Shown piece by piece: positions 36,168-46,916 of a stretch of DNA of 64,000 nt (position 1 is its first letter; each line of letters starts with the position of its first letter). Position numbers and translations under genes: made by a program. Below the pieces are notes generated by a model. The model was given only the letters and a program-made list of their open reading frames with translations. It ran no database searches and was not told the origin of the DNA. The DNA comes from G965212025 sp965237985 (GTDB lineage: Bacteria; Pseudomonadota; Gammaproteobacteria; Poriferisulfidales; Oxydemutatoraceae): assembly GCA_965237985.1 (NCBI GenBank), contig OZ250161.1, forward strand, positions 806,001-870,000, given 5' to 3'.

Positions 36168-39100
36168 TTATTCCACCGAGACTGAATTGGACGGCTGGGC
36201 ATCCGGAGAGGAAGCAGGAATTTCAGCAGAACTTTCGACTTCACTGAAAAAGTCTCCCTCAGACATCACAATGTCAAAATCAGGAGCAATTTGATCCGTC
36301 AAACTCAATTCCTTGGGAAAATGCGGAAACCCCGTTCCCGCTGGTATCAAACGTCCAGAAATGACATTTTCTTTCAAGCCTTTGAGTTCGTCCCGGGCAC
36401 CACGAACGCTGGCATCAGTCAGCACCCTGGTCGTTTCCTGAAACGAGGCTGCAGAAATGAACGATTCCGTGATCAAAGAAGCTTTGGTAATGCCCAAAAG
36501 CGCGCGCTCAAACTTCAGCGGTTCTTTCCCTGCTGCCAGCAGAGACTTGTTTATGCTGCAGGCGTTCACATAATTGATCTTTTCATCGACAATGCACCCG
36601 CTGTCGCCCGGATCGACCACAGAGACATTGCTGATCATTTGCCGGACAATCATTTCAATATGTTTATCGTTGATGGTCACTCCCTGCAAACGGTAAACAT
36701 TTTGTATTTCCCATACCATGTAGGTCGTAAGTGCTTCCGCACCCAGCAGCCTCAAAATGTCATGGGGATTTTGTTCTCCGTTCGAAATACAGTCGCCTTT
36801 TTCTACCTTTTCGCCCTCAAAAACATTCAATTGCCGCACTTTCGGAATTAAAATGGTGGCTTCTTCCCCTTTCTCACCGCTGACTATGAAGCGGGATTTC
36901 CCTCTGAGTTCCTTACCAAAACTGACGATACCCGTACATTCCGCAAGTATGGCACTTTCTTTCGGCCTCTTCGCTTCAAACAGATCCGCCACACGCGGCA
37001 GGCCACCGGTAATATCACTGGTTTCAATCACTTTTTCCGGCACTTTGGCAATCACGTCTCCTGGTTCCACCAAGTCTCCATTTGCCAAAGACACAATCGC
37101 TTCTACCGGCAGGCGATAAAGTGCTTTTCTACCGTCCGGTAACTTGACGGCTCGGTCGCGCGCGTCGACCAATTTAATCGTCGGACTCAGAATCACCCGC
37201 CTCTTCTCCGAATACACGGAAGAGGCAATCACCACGTGAGAGGTGATACCAGTGGCCTCATCATCGCGTTGCACAGTCGCCAGTCCTTCTTCAAAGTCCG
37301 CGAAACTGACTTTACCTTTCACTTCGGCAACGATCGGATGAATGTGTGGCTCCCAGACCGCCACCATGGTGCCCGCTTTGACCTGCTTGTTGTCGCTGAC
37401 GTTCAGTTGGGCACCATACGGGATGAGGTAGCGCTCATTTTCATTGCCCTGTTCATCAACAATGCGAAGTTCACCAGAGCGGGAAATGACGATGGCAGTT
37501 CCGTCTTTTTTGCCAACAAACCGGATCTTGTGATAGCGAGACCTGCCGTCCTTTTCGGTACGATGGCTACTTTCTGTTGCCGCACGACTGGAAGAACCAC
37601 CGACGTGAAAAGTACGCATTGTCAGCTGCGTACCTGGCTCACCGATGGACTGTGCGGCAATGATGCCCACCGCTTCCCCGATATTCACCAAGATGTCTTT
37701 CGACAAATCCCTGCCATAACAAAGCGCGCAAATACCACGCCGGGAAACGCAGGTCACCGGGGAACGCACTTTCAGACGATCAATACCAAGTTCCTCAATA
37801 CTCTTTACGCTGTTCTCATCGAGCAAGGTATTTTTCGCAATCAATATTTCTTTGCTGTTCTTGGCCATCACATCTTCAGCAATCACACGACCCAATACTC
37901 GCTTACTCAACGCCGCCACCACTTCACCATTACGAAAGACCGATTGCAAAGTAATGCCGTCATTGCATTCACAATCATGTTCAACCACAGTCAGACTTTG
38001 CGACACGTCAACGAGCCGGCGGGTAAGATAACCAGAATTGGCTGTTTTGAGTGCGGTATCCGACAGACCTTTACGCCCGCCGTGGGTCGAAATGAAAAAC
38101 TGGTGCATGTCCAGCCCCTCACGAAAACTGGCGGTAATGGGATTTTCGATAATAGAGCCATCCGGCTTTGCCATTGAGCCACGCATGCCAGACAGCTGCT
38201 TGATTTGCGTCACCGAACCGCGGGCACCGGAATCAGACATCATGAAGATGGAATTAAACGACCGTTGTTGACATTTGCCTCGCCCCGGAATATTCAATTC
38301 TTCAGTGCCGAGTTCGTCCATCATGGCCTTCTCAACCAGCTCACTGGTGCGCAACCAGACATCCACCACCAAGTTATAACGCTCATGGTCGGTAACCACA
38401 CCACTGACATAGTCCGACTGGATTTTTCTGACTTTCGTTCTGGCTTCCTCGAGAAGACTGGCTTTCATCTTTGGAATGATCATGTCGTCGACACCGAAAG
38501 AAATCCCGGCGCTGGTTGCGTACTGAAAGCCGGTGTTTTTCAACTGGTCGGCAAAAACCACAGTTCGCTTGATGCCACTCGTGCGATAACAGGCATCGAT
38601 CAAACGCGTTACACTTTTCTTGTCCAGAACTCGGTTGACCAGTTGAAAAGGTAGATCATCCGGCAAAATTCTGAGCATCAAAGCTCTACCAACTGTGGTT
38701 TTGACTCTACCCGGCGAATCATTCTTGCGATCCGGCAGGCGAAATTCAATCGCAGCATGCAAATCCAGCACATTCAGTTGCATGGCTTTTTCGATCTCAT
38801 CAAGATCCGCAAAAATCATCCCTTCACCTTTGGCACCCATCCGCTCACGCGTCATGTAGTACAGGCCCAGAATGATGTCTTGGGTAGGAACAATAACCGG
38901 CGCCCCGTTGGCTGGAGAAAGAATGTTGTTGGAAGACATGATGAGGACTCGCGCCTCGATCTGCGCTTCCACTGAAAGGGGAATGTGAACCGCCATCTGA
39001 TCCCCATCAAAGTCGGCATTGAAAGCGGCACAAACCAGTGGGTGCAACTGTATGGCTTTGCCCTCAACCAAGACGGGTTCAAAAGCCTGGATGCCCAAAC

Positions 39101-40391
39101 GGTGCAAAGTCGGGGCACGATTCAACAGTACCGGGTGTTCTTTGACCACCTCGGCCAGCACGTCCCAGACCTCGGGAGTTTCACTCTCCACCAGTTTTCT
39201 TCCCGCCCTGCTGGAACTGATCAGCCCTCGTCTGCGAAACTTCCCAATGATGAAAGGTTTGAACAGTTCCAATGCCATTCGTGTCGGCAATCCACATTCG
39301 TGAAGCTTCAGTGTCGGTCCGACTACAATCACAGAACGCCCGGAATAATCCACACGCTTGCCAAGCAGATTTTGACGAAAGCGTCCCTGCTTGCCTTTGA
39401 TCATGCCGGCAAGAGATTTCAACGGCCGTTTATTCGCACCAGTTACCGGTCGGCCGCGCCGACCATTGTCCAAGAGCGCATCAATCGACTCCTGCAACAT
39501 CCTTTTTTCATTGCGCACGATGATTTCTGGTGCGCCCAGTTCCAACAGGCGCCTGAGACGGTTGTTGCGATTGATCACGCGTCGGTATAAATCATTCAGG
39601 TCGGAAGTCGCGAAATGTCCGCTATCCAAGGGCACAAGCGGCCGGAGATCAGGCGGCAACACCGGAAGAACCTGCAGGATCATCCACTCTGGACGGTTGT
39701 GTGAATCCAGGAATGATTCGACCAGTTTGAGCCGCTTGGACAATTTCTTGAGAAGGGTTTCGGAACGGGTGGCAGTAATTTCCTCTTTTAGTTTTATGGA
39801 TTCCTGAAGCACGTCAAAGTCCTCAAGAAGCTTCAAGATCGCTTCCGCACCCATGCCTGCAGAAAAAGTATCGCCGTGTTCCTCAATATTTTCGGCATAG
39901 ACGTCGTCGTTCATCAACTCACCTTTGCGCAGGTCTGTCATTCCGGGATCCGTGACACAGTAACTTTCAAAATAAATCACGCGCTCCAGGTTTTTGGGAC
40001 TGATGTCGAGCAGGAGACCGATTTTTGACGGCAGGGATTTCAAAAACCAGATATGAGCAACTGGGCTTGCCAACTCAATGTGTCCCATTCTCTCGCGCCT
40101 GGTTTTCGACAAAGTGACTTCAACTCCACACTTTTCACAAACCACTTCGCGATGCTTGGGACGCCGGTATTTCCCACACAGGCACTCATAATCCTTGATG
40201 GGGCCGAAAATCCGCGCGCAAAACAAGCCATCGCGCTCTGGCTTGTAGGTGCGGTAATTGATCGTTTCCGGTTTTTTGACTTCCCCGTAAGACCACGACC
40301 TGATGTGCTCCGGTGAAGCCAGACCAATCCTGATGGTCTCGAAAGCACCTTGTACTTCCTGGTGCCTGATTTGTTTAGCCAAGTATCTCAT
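36168..40391 (-). CDS. rpoC: RNA polymerase beta' subunit
   Basis: The catalytic largest subunit, 1407 residues, the same length and numbering as in E. coli. The first zinc site is Cys70, Cys72, Cys85 and Cys88; the magnesium triad NADFDGD places Asp460, Asp462 and Asp464. The bridge-helix region and the second zinc site are present. The ATG overlaps the rpoB stop (ATGA), with no spacer, suggesting translational coupling. About 200 bp of non-coding DNA separate its end from rraA, without a convincing terminator. Confidence 0.98.
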   Translation of the reverse strand: MRYLAKQIRHQEVQGAFETIRIGLASPEHIRSWSYGEVKKPETINYRTYKPERDGLFCARIFGPIKDYECLCGKYRRPKHREVVCEKCGVEVTLSKTRRERMGHIELASPVAHIWFLKSLPSKIGLLLDISPKNLERVIYFESYCVTDPGMTDLRKGELMNDDVYAENIEEHGDTFSAGMGAEAILKLLEDFDVLQESIKLKEEITATRSETLLKKLSKRLKLVESFLDSHNRPEWMILQVLPVLPPDLRPLVPLDSGHFATSDLNDLYRRVINRNNRLRRLLELGAPEIIVRNEKRMLQESIDALLDNGRRGRPVTGANKRPLKSLAGMIKGKQGRFRQNLLGKRVDYSGRSVIVVGPTLKLHECGLPTRMALELFKPFIIGKFRRRGLISSSRAGRKLVESETPEVWDVLAEVVKEHPVLLNRAPTLHRLGIQAFEPVLVEGKAIQLHPLVCAAFNADFDGDQMAVHIPLSVEAQIEARVLIMSSNNILSPANGAPVIVPTQDIILGLYYMTRERMGAKGEGMIFADLDEIEKAMQLNVLDLHAAIEFRLPDRKNDSPGRVKTTVGRALMLRILPDDLPFQLVNRVLDKKSVTRLIDACYRTSGIKRTVVFADQLKNTGFQYATSAGISFGVDDMIIPKMKASLLEEARTKVRKIQSDYVSGVVTDHERYNLVVDVWLRTSELVEKAMMDELGTEELNIPGRGKCQQRSFNSIFMMSDSGARGSVTQIKQLSGMRGSMAKPDGSIIENPITASFREGLDMHQFFISTHGGRKGLSDTALKTANSGYLTRRLVDVSQSLTVVEHDCECNDGITLQSVFRNGEVVAALSKRVLGRVIAEDVMAKNSKEILIAKNTLLDENSVKSIEELGIDRLKVRSPVTCVSRRGICALCYGRDLSKDILVNIGEAVGIIAAQSIGEPGTQLTMRTFHVGGSSSRAATESSHRTEKDGRSRYHKIRFVGKKDGTAIVISRSGELRIVDEQGNENERYLIPYGAQLNVSDNKQVKAGTMVAVWEPHIHPIVAEVKGKVSFADFEEGLATVQRDDEATGITSHVVIASSVYSEKRRVILSPTIKLVDARDRAVKLPDGRKALYRLPVEAIVSLANGDLVEPGDVIAKVPEKVIETSDITGGLPRVADLFEAKRPKESAILAECTGIVSFGKELRGKSRFIVSGEKGEEATILIPKVRQLNVFEGEKVEKGDCISNGEQNPHDILRLLGAEALTTYMVWEIQNVYRLQGVTINDKHIEMIVRQMISNVSVVDPGDSGCIVDEKINYVNACSINKSLLAAGKEPLKFERALLGITKASLITESFISAASFQETTRVLTDASVRGARDELKGLKENVISGRLIPAGTGFPHFPKELSLTDQIAPDFDIVMSEGDFFSEVESSAEIPASSPDAQPSNSVSVE

Positions 40392-43300
40392 TCCGTTCCC
40401 CGCCCGCCGTCACGCTTTTTTGTATCAAAATCTAGGTTTAGGGCCAGTGCCCGAACTTCTTTGGTCAACACATTAAAAGATTCCGGAACGTTGGTTTCGA
40501 TACGCAAATCGTCGTTGGTGATATTGCGATAGACATTATTTCGCCCGAGAATATCGTCCGATTTCACTGTCAACATTTCTTGAAGTGTGTGTGCGGCCCC
40601 ATAAGCTTCAAGTGCCCATACTTCCATTTCACCGAAACGTTGTCCTCCAAAGTACGCCTTGCCTCCCGAGGGTTGCTGCGTAACCATACTGTAACGCCCG
40701 ATAGACCGGGCATGCATTTTATCGTCCACCAAGTGGTTTAATTTCATCATGTACAGATACCCGACTGTCACATCACGATCAAAGCACTCGCCGGAGCGCC
40801 CATCGTAAAGCTTTGTTTGCCCGCTTTCGGGCAACTCTGCCATTTTTAAAGCGTCCTTGATTTCCTGTTCACTGGCACCATCAAAAACCGGAGACGCCAT
40901 GGGAACTCCATGGCGCAAATTTTCAGACATGAGCATGATTTCAGCGTCTTTCAAACGACTGATGTCCCCACTGTCTCCGTCGCCGAGACTATATATCTCC
41001 TTCAATAGTTCGCGCAATTTCGCGGGGGTGGCGCCGCTGTCCAGCAAATCCCCGATCTTTTTCCCCAAACCTTTGGCTGCCCAGCCAAGGTGTGTTTCCA
41101 GCACCTGACCCACATTCATCCTGGAAGGCACACCAAGCGGGTTCAGCACCATATCTATCGGGGTGCCGTCTGCCAGGAAAGGCATATCCTCGGTCGGAAC
41201 TACAAGTGAAACCACGCCTTTATTGCCATGTCTCCCCGCCATTTTGTCACCAGCCTGCAACCTCCTTTTCACTGCCAAATGAACTTTAATGCGTTTGATG
41301 ACACCGGAAGGCAAATCATCGCCCCTTTCCAGCTTATCTCGAGCTTTGCCCAGGTCCTCAGCCGCTTTTGTCTGGTGTGCTGTCAGACGCGTTTTCAATT
41401 CTTCCAGTTTTTTGGCGGCATTTTCACTGCGCAGGCCGATTTTGAGCCACTTTTTACGCAGCAACCTGTTCAAGTAACTCTCCGTCACGACCTTTCCGGA
41501 CTCAGGGTCTGGGGAACCACCTGCCACCTCTTCGCCGATCAACAGTTTGCGTATCCGATCATAAATACCATCTTCGTGGATTCGCAGGCGGCTATTGATA
41601 TCCTTTTCCATACGCTCCAGGTCAGCCATAGCCAAGTCTTGGGCGCAGGCGTCCCTTTCCTCCCCTTCACGGGTAAATATCCGCACATCTATCACGGTTC
41701 CACGCATGCCAGACGGTACTCGCAAAGAACTGTCTTTAACATCGTAGGCTTTTTCCCCAAAAATGGCGCGCAAAAGCTTTTCTTCCGGACCGAGCTGCGC
41801 ATCACCCTTGGGAGTCACTTTGCCGACCAGTATATCCCCGGATTCCACTTCCGCTCCAACATAAACCACACCTGATTCATCCAACTTTAAAATCATTCCC
41901 TCAGGTACATTAGGAATGTCAGCGGTGATTTCCTCACGGTTCACTTTCATGTCGCGTGCTGTGCAGGTCAGTTCTTCAATATGAATGGATGTAAAGTGGT
42001 CGCCCTCCACCATCCGCTCCGAAACCAGGATGGAATCTTCAAAGTTGTACCCATGCCACGGCATGAACGCGACTAGAACATTTCTGCCAAGCGACAGCTC
42101 TCCCATATCTGTGCAGGGCCCATCGGCGATAATGTCGTCGGCTTCCACCCGATCGCCGACTTTGACCAGAGGACGCTGATTGATGCAGGTATCCTGGTTT
42201 GACCGCGCGTATTTGGTCAAGCGATAAATATCCGCCCCATCTCCGTCTTTTTCGATTTCATGTTCATTTACACTCATAACGATCCGGGTGGAATCCACTG
42301 ACATCACGGTTCCACCACGCTTGGCTAGAACCGTCACTCCGGAATCCTTGGCGACCACACGTTCCATACCGGTGCCCACAAGCGGCTTTTCGCATTGCAA
42401 TGTGGGGACAGCCTGCCTCTGCATATTGGATCCCATCAAGGCGCGGTTGGCGTCGTCGTGCTCCAAAAACGGAATCAGAGAAGCAGAAGCCGAAACGATC
42501 TGGTTCGTAGAAACATCTATGTACTGCACTTCCTTCGGGGTTCTCAAAACAAACTCATTCCGGTAGCGGCAACTGACGAACTCCCCCGTCAGCCTCCCTC
42601 GCACATCCATAAGCGTGTTCGCTTGCGCAATAACGTAGTTCCCTTCCCGGATGGCGGACAGATATTCCACTTTTTTGGTAACGCGGCATTTGGAAACCAC
42701 AAAATACGGGGTTTCCAGAAAACCATACCTGTTCGGCCGTGAATACACTGCCAACGAACTGATTAAACCAATATTCGGCCCTTCCGGCGTTTCAATCGGA
42801 CATACGCGACCATAGTGGGAAGGGTGCACATCTCGAACTTCAAACCCGGCACGCTCACGAGTCAATCCACCGGGACCAAGAGAAGAAATGCGGCGCTTGT
42901 GGGTCACTTCCGAAAGCGGGTTGGTCTGGTCCATGAACTGAGACAACTGTCCTGAACAAAAGAATTCGTTGACGATGCTGGTGATCGGCTTCACATTGAT
43001 GAAATTTTTCGGCATCATGTCGTCACTTTCGGCCTGGGCCAGTCTTTCTCCCAAGGCACGATCGACACGTCTCAAGCCGTTGCGGTAAACTTCCTCGAGC
43101 ATTTCACCGACCGAGCGAACACGCCGGTTACCCAAGTGATCAATGTCGTCACAATTACGGGCACCATTGCGGATTTTCAGCAACTCCCGCAAAACCGCGA
43201 CGATATCATCCAAACACAGAACGGAAGGGTCCCTTTCCTGAGTCGAAGTGGCAAGGTCGCCAACTTCGTCTTCACCCTTGTGTCTGCCCACCCCAAGATC

Positions 43301-44536
43301 GAGTTTCATGCGGCCGCATTCCGACAGGTCATAACGTTCTCTTTGTAAAAACAGGCCGTTAAAAAGCTTGTCACATACATCACGACTGGTGGGAGGATCA
43401 CCAGGCCGTATGACACGATAGATTTTTGCCCGGGCAAGGGTTTTGCTTGTCGTCGGATCATCCTGCAAAGTCGAAGAAATACTTGGCGTTCGATCCAGCT
43501 CATTGACACAAAGTGTCGTGAATGTACGCGCACCAGAAGCCAGCAGGATCACAAGCGAGGTCGGAGTTATTTTTTCATTCGCTTTCAGGCATACCACATC
43601 GCTGCCCTGCACACAGACGTCATCGGCAATGACTTTATCAAGCAAGTGGGCTTTCGTGACCGGGTGCCTTTTCAGGCGCGCTTTTTTCATTTTCTGCACG
43701 TGAGAACGTGCCACCCTGCCGCCGGCTTTCAGAATCGTTTCCCCGTCGACCACGAGATCAAAATTGATCGTCTGGGAAAGCATCTGCTGAAAATCAATAT
43801 TCAGAATGATCCCATCGCCTTTCACGGTGTAGTGTTCTTTTTCGAAAAACGTGTCCAACATTTGCTGGTTGTCCATCCCCAAAGCACGCAAAAGCACGGT
43901 CACTGGAAGCTTTCTGCGCCGGTCTATGCGAACGTAAAGTCTGTCCCTGGCGTCAAATTCAAAATCCAGCCAGCACCCTCTTCGAGGAATAATGCGCGCC
44001 GAGTAAATCAATTTGCCACTGGAGTAGGTTTTCCCCTTGTCATGCTCGAAAGAAACTCCCGGTGAACGCTGCAACTGTGAAAGCACCACGCGCTCAGCAC
44101 CATTGACAATGAAAGTGCCGGTTTCAGTCATCAGCGGAAATTCTCCGAAGTACACCTGCTGCTCTTTCATATACTTGATTTTCTTTTTTGTCGGGCCGGC
44201 TTTCCGATCGTAGACAACCAGGCGCAAAACCACATGCAACCCAAGCGCGTAGGTCATTCCCCTCTGACGACATTCGTCTACATCAAACCGGGGTTCCTCC
44301 AGCAAATATCCACAGTAGTGCAACTCAACGTAAGCTCTGTTGCTTTTGAGCGGAAAGACCGAGGTAAACGCGCCGTGAAGTCCGGCATCAACACGCTCGT
44401 CCGGCGGCACGTTGCGTTGCAAAAAACTGCCATAGGAATCCTTTTGGATACGCAGAAGATTGGGGATCTCATGCTTTTGTGGGCGCTTGGCAAAACTTTT
44501 CCTGATGCACTTTCTCTCAATGAAACTGTAACTCAT
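40388..44536 (-). CDS. rpoB: RNA polymerase beta subunit
   Basis: 1382 residues, slightly longer than the 1342 of E. coli. The ATG has GGGAGG four bases upstream. The rifampicin pocket reads GQLSQFMDQTNPLSEVTHKRRISSLGPGG in two overlapping parts; positions equivalent to Asp516, His526 and Ser531 are wild type, so no rifampicin-resistance change is seen. The C-terminal clamp motif GGKAYFGGQRFGEMEVWALE is intact. Transcribed after rplL with a 174-bp leader. Confidence 0.98.
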   Translation of the reverse strand: MSYSFIERKCIRKSFAKRPQKHEIPNLLRIQKDSYGSFLQRNVPPDERVDAGLHGAFTSVFPLKSNRAYVELHYCGYLLEEPRFDVDECRQRGMTYALGLHVVLRLVVYDRKAGPTKKKIKYMKEQQVYFGEFPLMTETGTFIVNGAERVVLSQLQRSPGVSFEHDKGKTYSSGKLIYSARIIPRRGCWLDFEFDARDRLYVRIDRRRKLPVTVLLRALGMDNQQMLDTFFEKEHYTVKGDGIILNIDFQQMLSQTINFDLVVDGETILKAGGRVARSHVQKMKKARLKRHPVTKAHLLDKVIADDVCVQGSDVVCLKANEKITPTSLVILLASGARTFTTLCVNELDRTPSISSTLQDDPTTSKTLARAKIYRVIRPGDPPTSRDVCDKLFNGLFLQRERYDLSECGRMKLDLGVGRHKGEDEVGDLATSTQERDPSVLCLDDIVAVLRELLKIRNGARNCDDIDHLGNRRVRSVGEMLEEVYRNGLRRVDRALGERLAQAESDDMMPKNFINVKPITSIVNEFFCSGQLSQFMDQTNPLSEVTHKRRISSLGPGGLTRERAGFEVRDVHPSHYGRVCPIETPEGPNIGLISSLAVYSRPNRYGFLETPYFVVSKCRVTKKVEYLSAIREGNYVIAQANTLMDVRGRLTGEFVSCRYRNEFVLRTPKEVQYIDVSTNQIVSASASLIPFLEHDDANRALMGSNMQRQAVPTLQCEKPLVGTGMERVVAKDSGVTVLAKRGGTVMSVDSTRIVMSVNEHEIEKDGDGADIYRLTKYARSNQDTCINQRPLVKVGDRVEADDIIADGPCTDMGELSLGRNVLVAFMPWHGYNFEDSILVSERMVEGDHFTSIHIEELTCTARDMKVNREEITADIPNVPEGMILKLDESGVVYVGAEVESGDILVGKVTPKGDAQLGPEEKLLRAIFGEKAYDVKDSSLRVPSGMRGTVIDVRIFTREGEERDACAQDLAMADLERMEKDINSRLRIHEDGIYDRIRKLLIGEEVAGGSPDPESGKVVTESYLNRLLRKKWLKIGLRSENAAKKLEELKTRLTAHQTKAAEDLGKARDKLERGDDLPSGVIKRIKVHLAVKRRLQAGDKMAGRHGNKGVVSLVVPTEDMPFLADGTPIDMVLNPLGVPSRMNVGQVLETHLGWAAKGLGKKIGDLLDSGATPAKLRELLKEIYSLGDGDSGDISRLKDAEIMLMSENLRHGVPMASPVFDGASEQEIKDALKMAELPESGQTKLYDGRSGECFDRDVTVGYLYMMKLNHLVDDKMHARSIGRYSMVTQQPSGGKAYFGGQRFGEMEVWALEAYGAAHTLQEMLTVKSDDILGRNNVYRNITNDDLRIETNVPESFNVLTKEVRALALNLDFDTKKRDGGRGTE

Positions 44537-44664
44537 ACTTCCTCCCTGAAAACCAGATAAAACCTCTGCAAACCGGAAAATAATCCGACCAAACCAAACC
44601 CCTGCAAGCGCAAAGACGCTCCCCGAAAAACACTATCCAGCCGGTATCCCGGGGGACCAGAGAA

Positions 44665-44679
44665 GCCCGGCTCGCGGGC
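44665..44679 (-). terminator. Attenuator-like hairpin between rplL and rpoB
   Basis: In the rplL-rpoB gap, GCCCG-CGAGC-CGGGC is followed on the minus strand by TTCTCT. E. coli has a partial terminator in the same place that lowers rpoBC transcription relative to L7/L12. The hairpin is short, so this is tentative. Confidence 0.4.
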
Positions 44680-44710
44680 CCAAGAACCGTTTGTCACTAC
44701 GCGCCGATCA

Positions 44711-45094
44711 TCATTGAATTTTGAAACCCGCACCAGCCTCTTCAAGCTGCTTGCCAATCGCCTCGGCTTCTTCCCGAGGAATGCCCTCCTTTACCACTGC
44801 GGGTATGCTTTCCACCAGATCCTTCGCTTCTTTGAGACCCAGACCGGTGACGCTTCGCACAACTTTTATGGTTGTGACTTTCTTTTCTCCCAGAGACTCG
44901 AGCAGAACAGAAAATTCCGTTTGTTCTTCCTCCTCGACCTCGCCGCCGGCAGGTACGGGACCTGCGACGGCGGGAGCGACGGAAGCAACCGCCGACACGC
45001 CGAACTTCTCTTCCATATCCGATATGAGTTCCACCAAATCCATCACGGACATCTCGGAAATCGATTCAAGTATTTCTTGCTTTGATGCAGACAT
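44711..45094 (-). CDS. rplL: 50S ribosomal protein L7/L12
   Basis: Stalk protein that recruits translation factors. 127 residues: N-terminal dimerisation domain (to about 34), an Ala/Pro/Glu-rich hinge and the C-terminal factor-binding domain (TEFSVLLESLGEKKVTTIKVVR, then GLGLKEAKDLVE). Two adjacent ATGs exist; the second (45094) has AGGAG at better spacing. 59 bp downstream of rplJ. Confidence 0.97.
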   Translation of the reverse strand: MSASKQEILESISEMSVMDLVELISDMEEKFGVSAVASVAPAVAGPVPAGGEVEEEEQTEFSVLLESLGEKKVTTIKVVRSVTGLGLKEAKDLVESIPAVVKEGIPREEAEAIGKQLEEAGAGFKIQ

Positions 45095-45153
45095 CATTTT
45101 CTCCTATTGTGTGCTTGGTTGCGAAATCATAAACAAGGCTCCCAGGAGCCTGT

Positions 45154-45684
45154 TTAATCACTCTGACGATTTTGCCTGACAGCATCCAGCAGGCGCAGCA
45201 GTTTTCCCGGCACCTCAGCCAATGTACCCACCAGCTTCGAAACAGGGGCCTTCATGGTTCCACAAAGCTGAACAAGAGCCTCTTCACGAGTCGGCAAATT
45301 CGACAGAAAATCCAAAGTTTTCTGGTCGCCGGTCACTTTGCCATCTCGAGCAACCCAACAAACATTCAGGGCTTCCATCTCACTGGAGTACTCCTTCATC
45401 AAGCGACCGGCAGCACCAAGGTCAGGTCCCGCAAATGCATAAATCATCGGGCCATTTATTTTTTCAGCCAGAACGGCAAAAGATGTGTCTTTCAATGCGT
45501 GCCTGACGAGCGTGTTTTTCACAACCCGCAAATCCACGCCATGTGCACGAGCCGATTTGCGCATTTCATCAAACTGCAGGGCAGTCACCCCCCGATAATT
45601 GGCAACGATGATGGCGGTCGCCGTACCCGCCAAAGCAGTCACATCGGCAACCACTGCTTTTTTCTGTTCAAAACTCAAAGGCAC
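45154..45684 (-). CDS. rplJ: 50S ribosomal protein L10
   Basis: Base of the ribosomal stalk, binding L7/L12 dimers with its C-terminal helix. 176 residues. Motifs are SFEQKKAVVADV, VANYRGVTALQFDEMRK and VVKNTLVRHAL. The GTG start has GGGAG nine bases upstream. The 73-bp leader after rplA is short compared with the E. coli L10 autoregulatory leader, and no structure was recognised there. Confidence 0.96.
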   Translation of the reverse strand: MPLSFEQKKAVVADVTALAGTATAIIVANYRGVTALQFDEMRKSARAHGVDLRVVKNTLVRHALKDTSFAVLAEKINGPMIYAFAGPDLGAAGRLMKEYSSEMEALNVCWVARDGKVTGDQKTLDFLSNLPTREEALVQLCGTMKAPVSKLVGTLAEVPGKLLRLLDAVRQNRQSD

Positions 45685-45757
45685 AGAACCATTCTCCCGG
45701 TTATCAGCCCGGCCGGCACACCGCCCCTGAAATCACGTCTCTCACCACCCATCATCA

Positions 45758-46444
45758 TCATAAACCCGGCTCCACCTTGATCGACGGCCCCATCGTCAAT
45801 GACAGAAAAACCCCTTTTAAATAAGCTCCTTTCGCAGAAACAGGCTTTGCTTTAATCAACTCGGCGATCATAGCCCCGAAGTTTTCCACCAAGGCGGTTT
45901 CTGAAAAACTGATGCGTCCGATGCTGCCGTGCACAACACCACCTTTGTCAGCTCGATATTTAATCTGACCGGCCTTGGCGTTTTTTACTGCTTTTTCAAC
46001 GTCGTCGGTCACGGTTCCGTCTTTGGGATTGGGCATTAGTCCCGCCGGGCCAAGAATACGCCCCAGACGGCCGACCAACGGCATCGTGGCAGGCGTAGCA
46101 ATCACGATATCAAAAGCGCAACCGTTCTTCTCGATCTCTTCAACAAGAGTGTCGGAGCCGGCTTCGTCCGCCCCTGCCGCTTTTGCCTCGTCTGCTTGTT
46201 TACCTTCCGCAAAAACCAGCACTTTGACCACTTTGCCAAGCCCATGCGGAAGCACCGTTGACCCACGCACAAACTGATCGCTTTTTTTCGGGTCGATGCC
46301 CAGCACAACACTCATATCGACCGATTCATCGAACCTGGATTTCTGCATTTTCTTCAACAAAGCCACTGCCTCGCCCAAGCGATACTTTTTAGTGCGATCA
46401 AACTCCCGCTCCTTCGCTTTCATTTTTTTACTTTTAGCCGACAT
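45758..46444 (-). CDS. rplA: 50S ribosomal protein L1
   Basis: Primary 23S-binding protein and translational repressor of the L11 operon in related bacteria. 228 residues. FDESVDMSVVLGIDPKKSDQ, RGSTVLPHGLGK and GRLGRILGPAGLMPNPKDGTV are diagnostic. The ATG has GGGGGA about ten bases upstream. 26 bp after rplK. Confidence 0.97.
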   Translation of the reverse strand: MSAKSKKMKAKEREFDRTKKYRLGEAVALLKKMQKSRFDESVDMSVVLGIDPKKSDQFVRGSTVLPHGLGKVVKVLVFAEGKQADEAKAAGADEAGSDTLVEEIEKNGCAFDIVIATPATMPLVGRLGRILGPAGLMPNPKDGTVTDDVEKAVKNAKAGQIKYRADKGGVVHGSIGRISFSETALVENFGAMIAELIKAKPVSAKGAYLKGVFLSLTMGPSIKVEPGL

Positions 46445-46470
46445 ATTTTCTGATCCCCCCGCGCGCTCCT

Positions 46471-46899
46471 CTATTCGACTTCTATGCCCATATTTCTTGC
46501 CGTACCCTCAATCGTTCGTACTGCAGCAGACAGGCTGCCAGCAGTCAGATCCATCATTTTCATGTTCGCGATTTCCTCTATCTGCGCCCGGCTCACACGC
46601 CCCACAAGCTTGGAGTTCGGTTCACCACTGCCCTTTTCCAGACCGGCTGCCTTTTTCAACAAGGTGGATGCCGGCGGGGACTTGACGACAAAATCGAAAC
46701 TTTTGTCCGAAAATGCCGTGACCACGACAGACAAAGTCATCCCTTTTTCCTCCGACTGTGTTCGTTCGTTGAAAGCTTTGCAAAAATCCATGATTTTCAA
46801 ACCATGCTGCCCCAGTGCCGGGCCAACAGGCGGGCCGGGATTGGCTTCACCCGCTTTGACAAGCAACCTGATTTTAGCAGCCAGTACTTTTTTAGCCAT
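46471..46899 (-). CDS. rplK: 50S ribosomal protein L11
   Basis: Part of the GTPase-associated centre and needed for RelA activation. 142 residues. AKIRLLVKAGEANPGPPVGP and LGQHGLKIMDFCKAFN are the family N-terminal signature; the C-terminal rRNA-binding domain ends GTARNMGIEVE. 17 bp after nusG. Confidence 0.97.
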   Translation of the reverse strand: MAKKVLAAKIRLLVKAGEANPGPPVGPALGQHGLKIMDFCKAFNERTQSEEKGMTLSVVVTAFSDKSFDFVVKSPPASTLLKKAAGLEKGSGEPNSKLVGRVSRAQIEEIANMKMMDLTAGSLSAAVRTIEGTARNMGIEVE

Positions 46900-46916
46900 G
46901 CTCTTTCAGCAACTCT

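Noticed and set aside
31724..36168. A replication origin near gyrA
   Set aside because: No dnaA, dnaN or DnaA-box cluster is seen; the repeats here derive from rraA.
37236..38177. A 313-codon plus-strand frame opposite rpoC
   Set aside because: Antisense shadow of rpoC; composition follows the codon structure of the minus strand.
42850..43000. Rifampicin-resistance changes in rpoB
   Set aside because: Residues equivalent to Asp516, His526 and Ser531 are wild type; only the neighbour of Ser531 differs (Ser for Ala).
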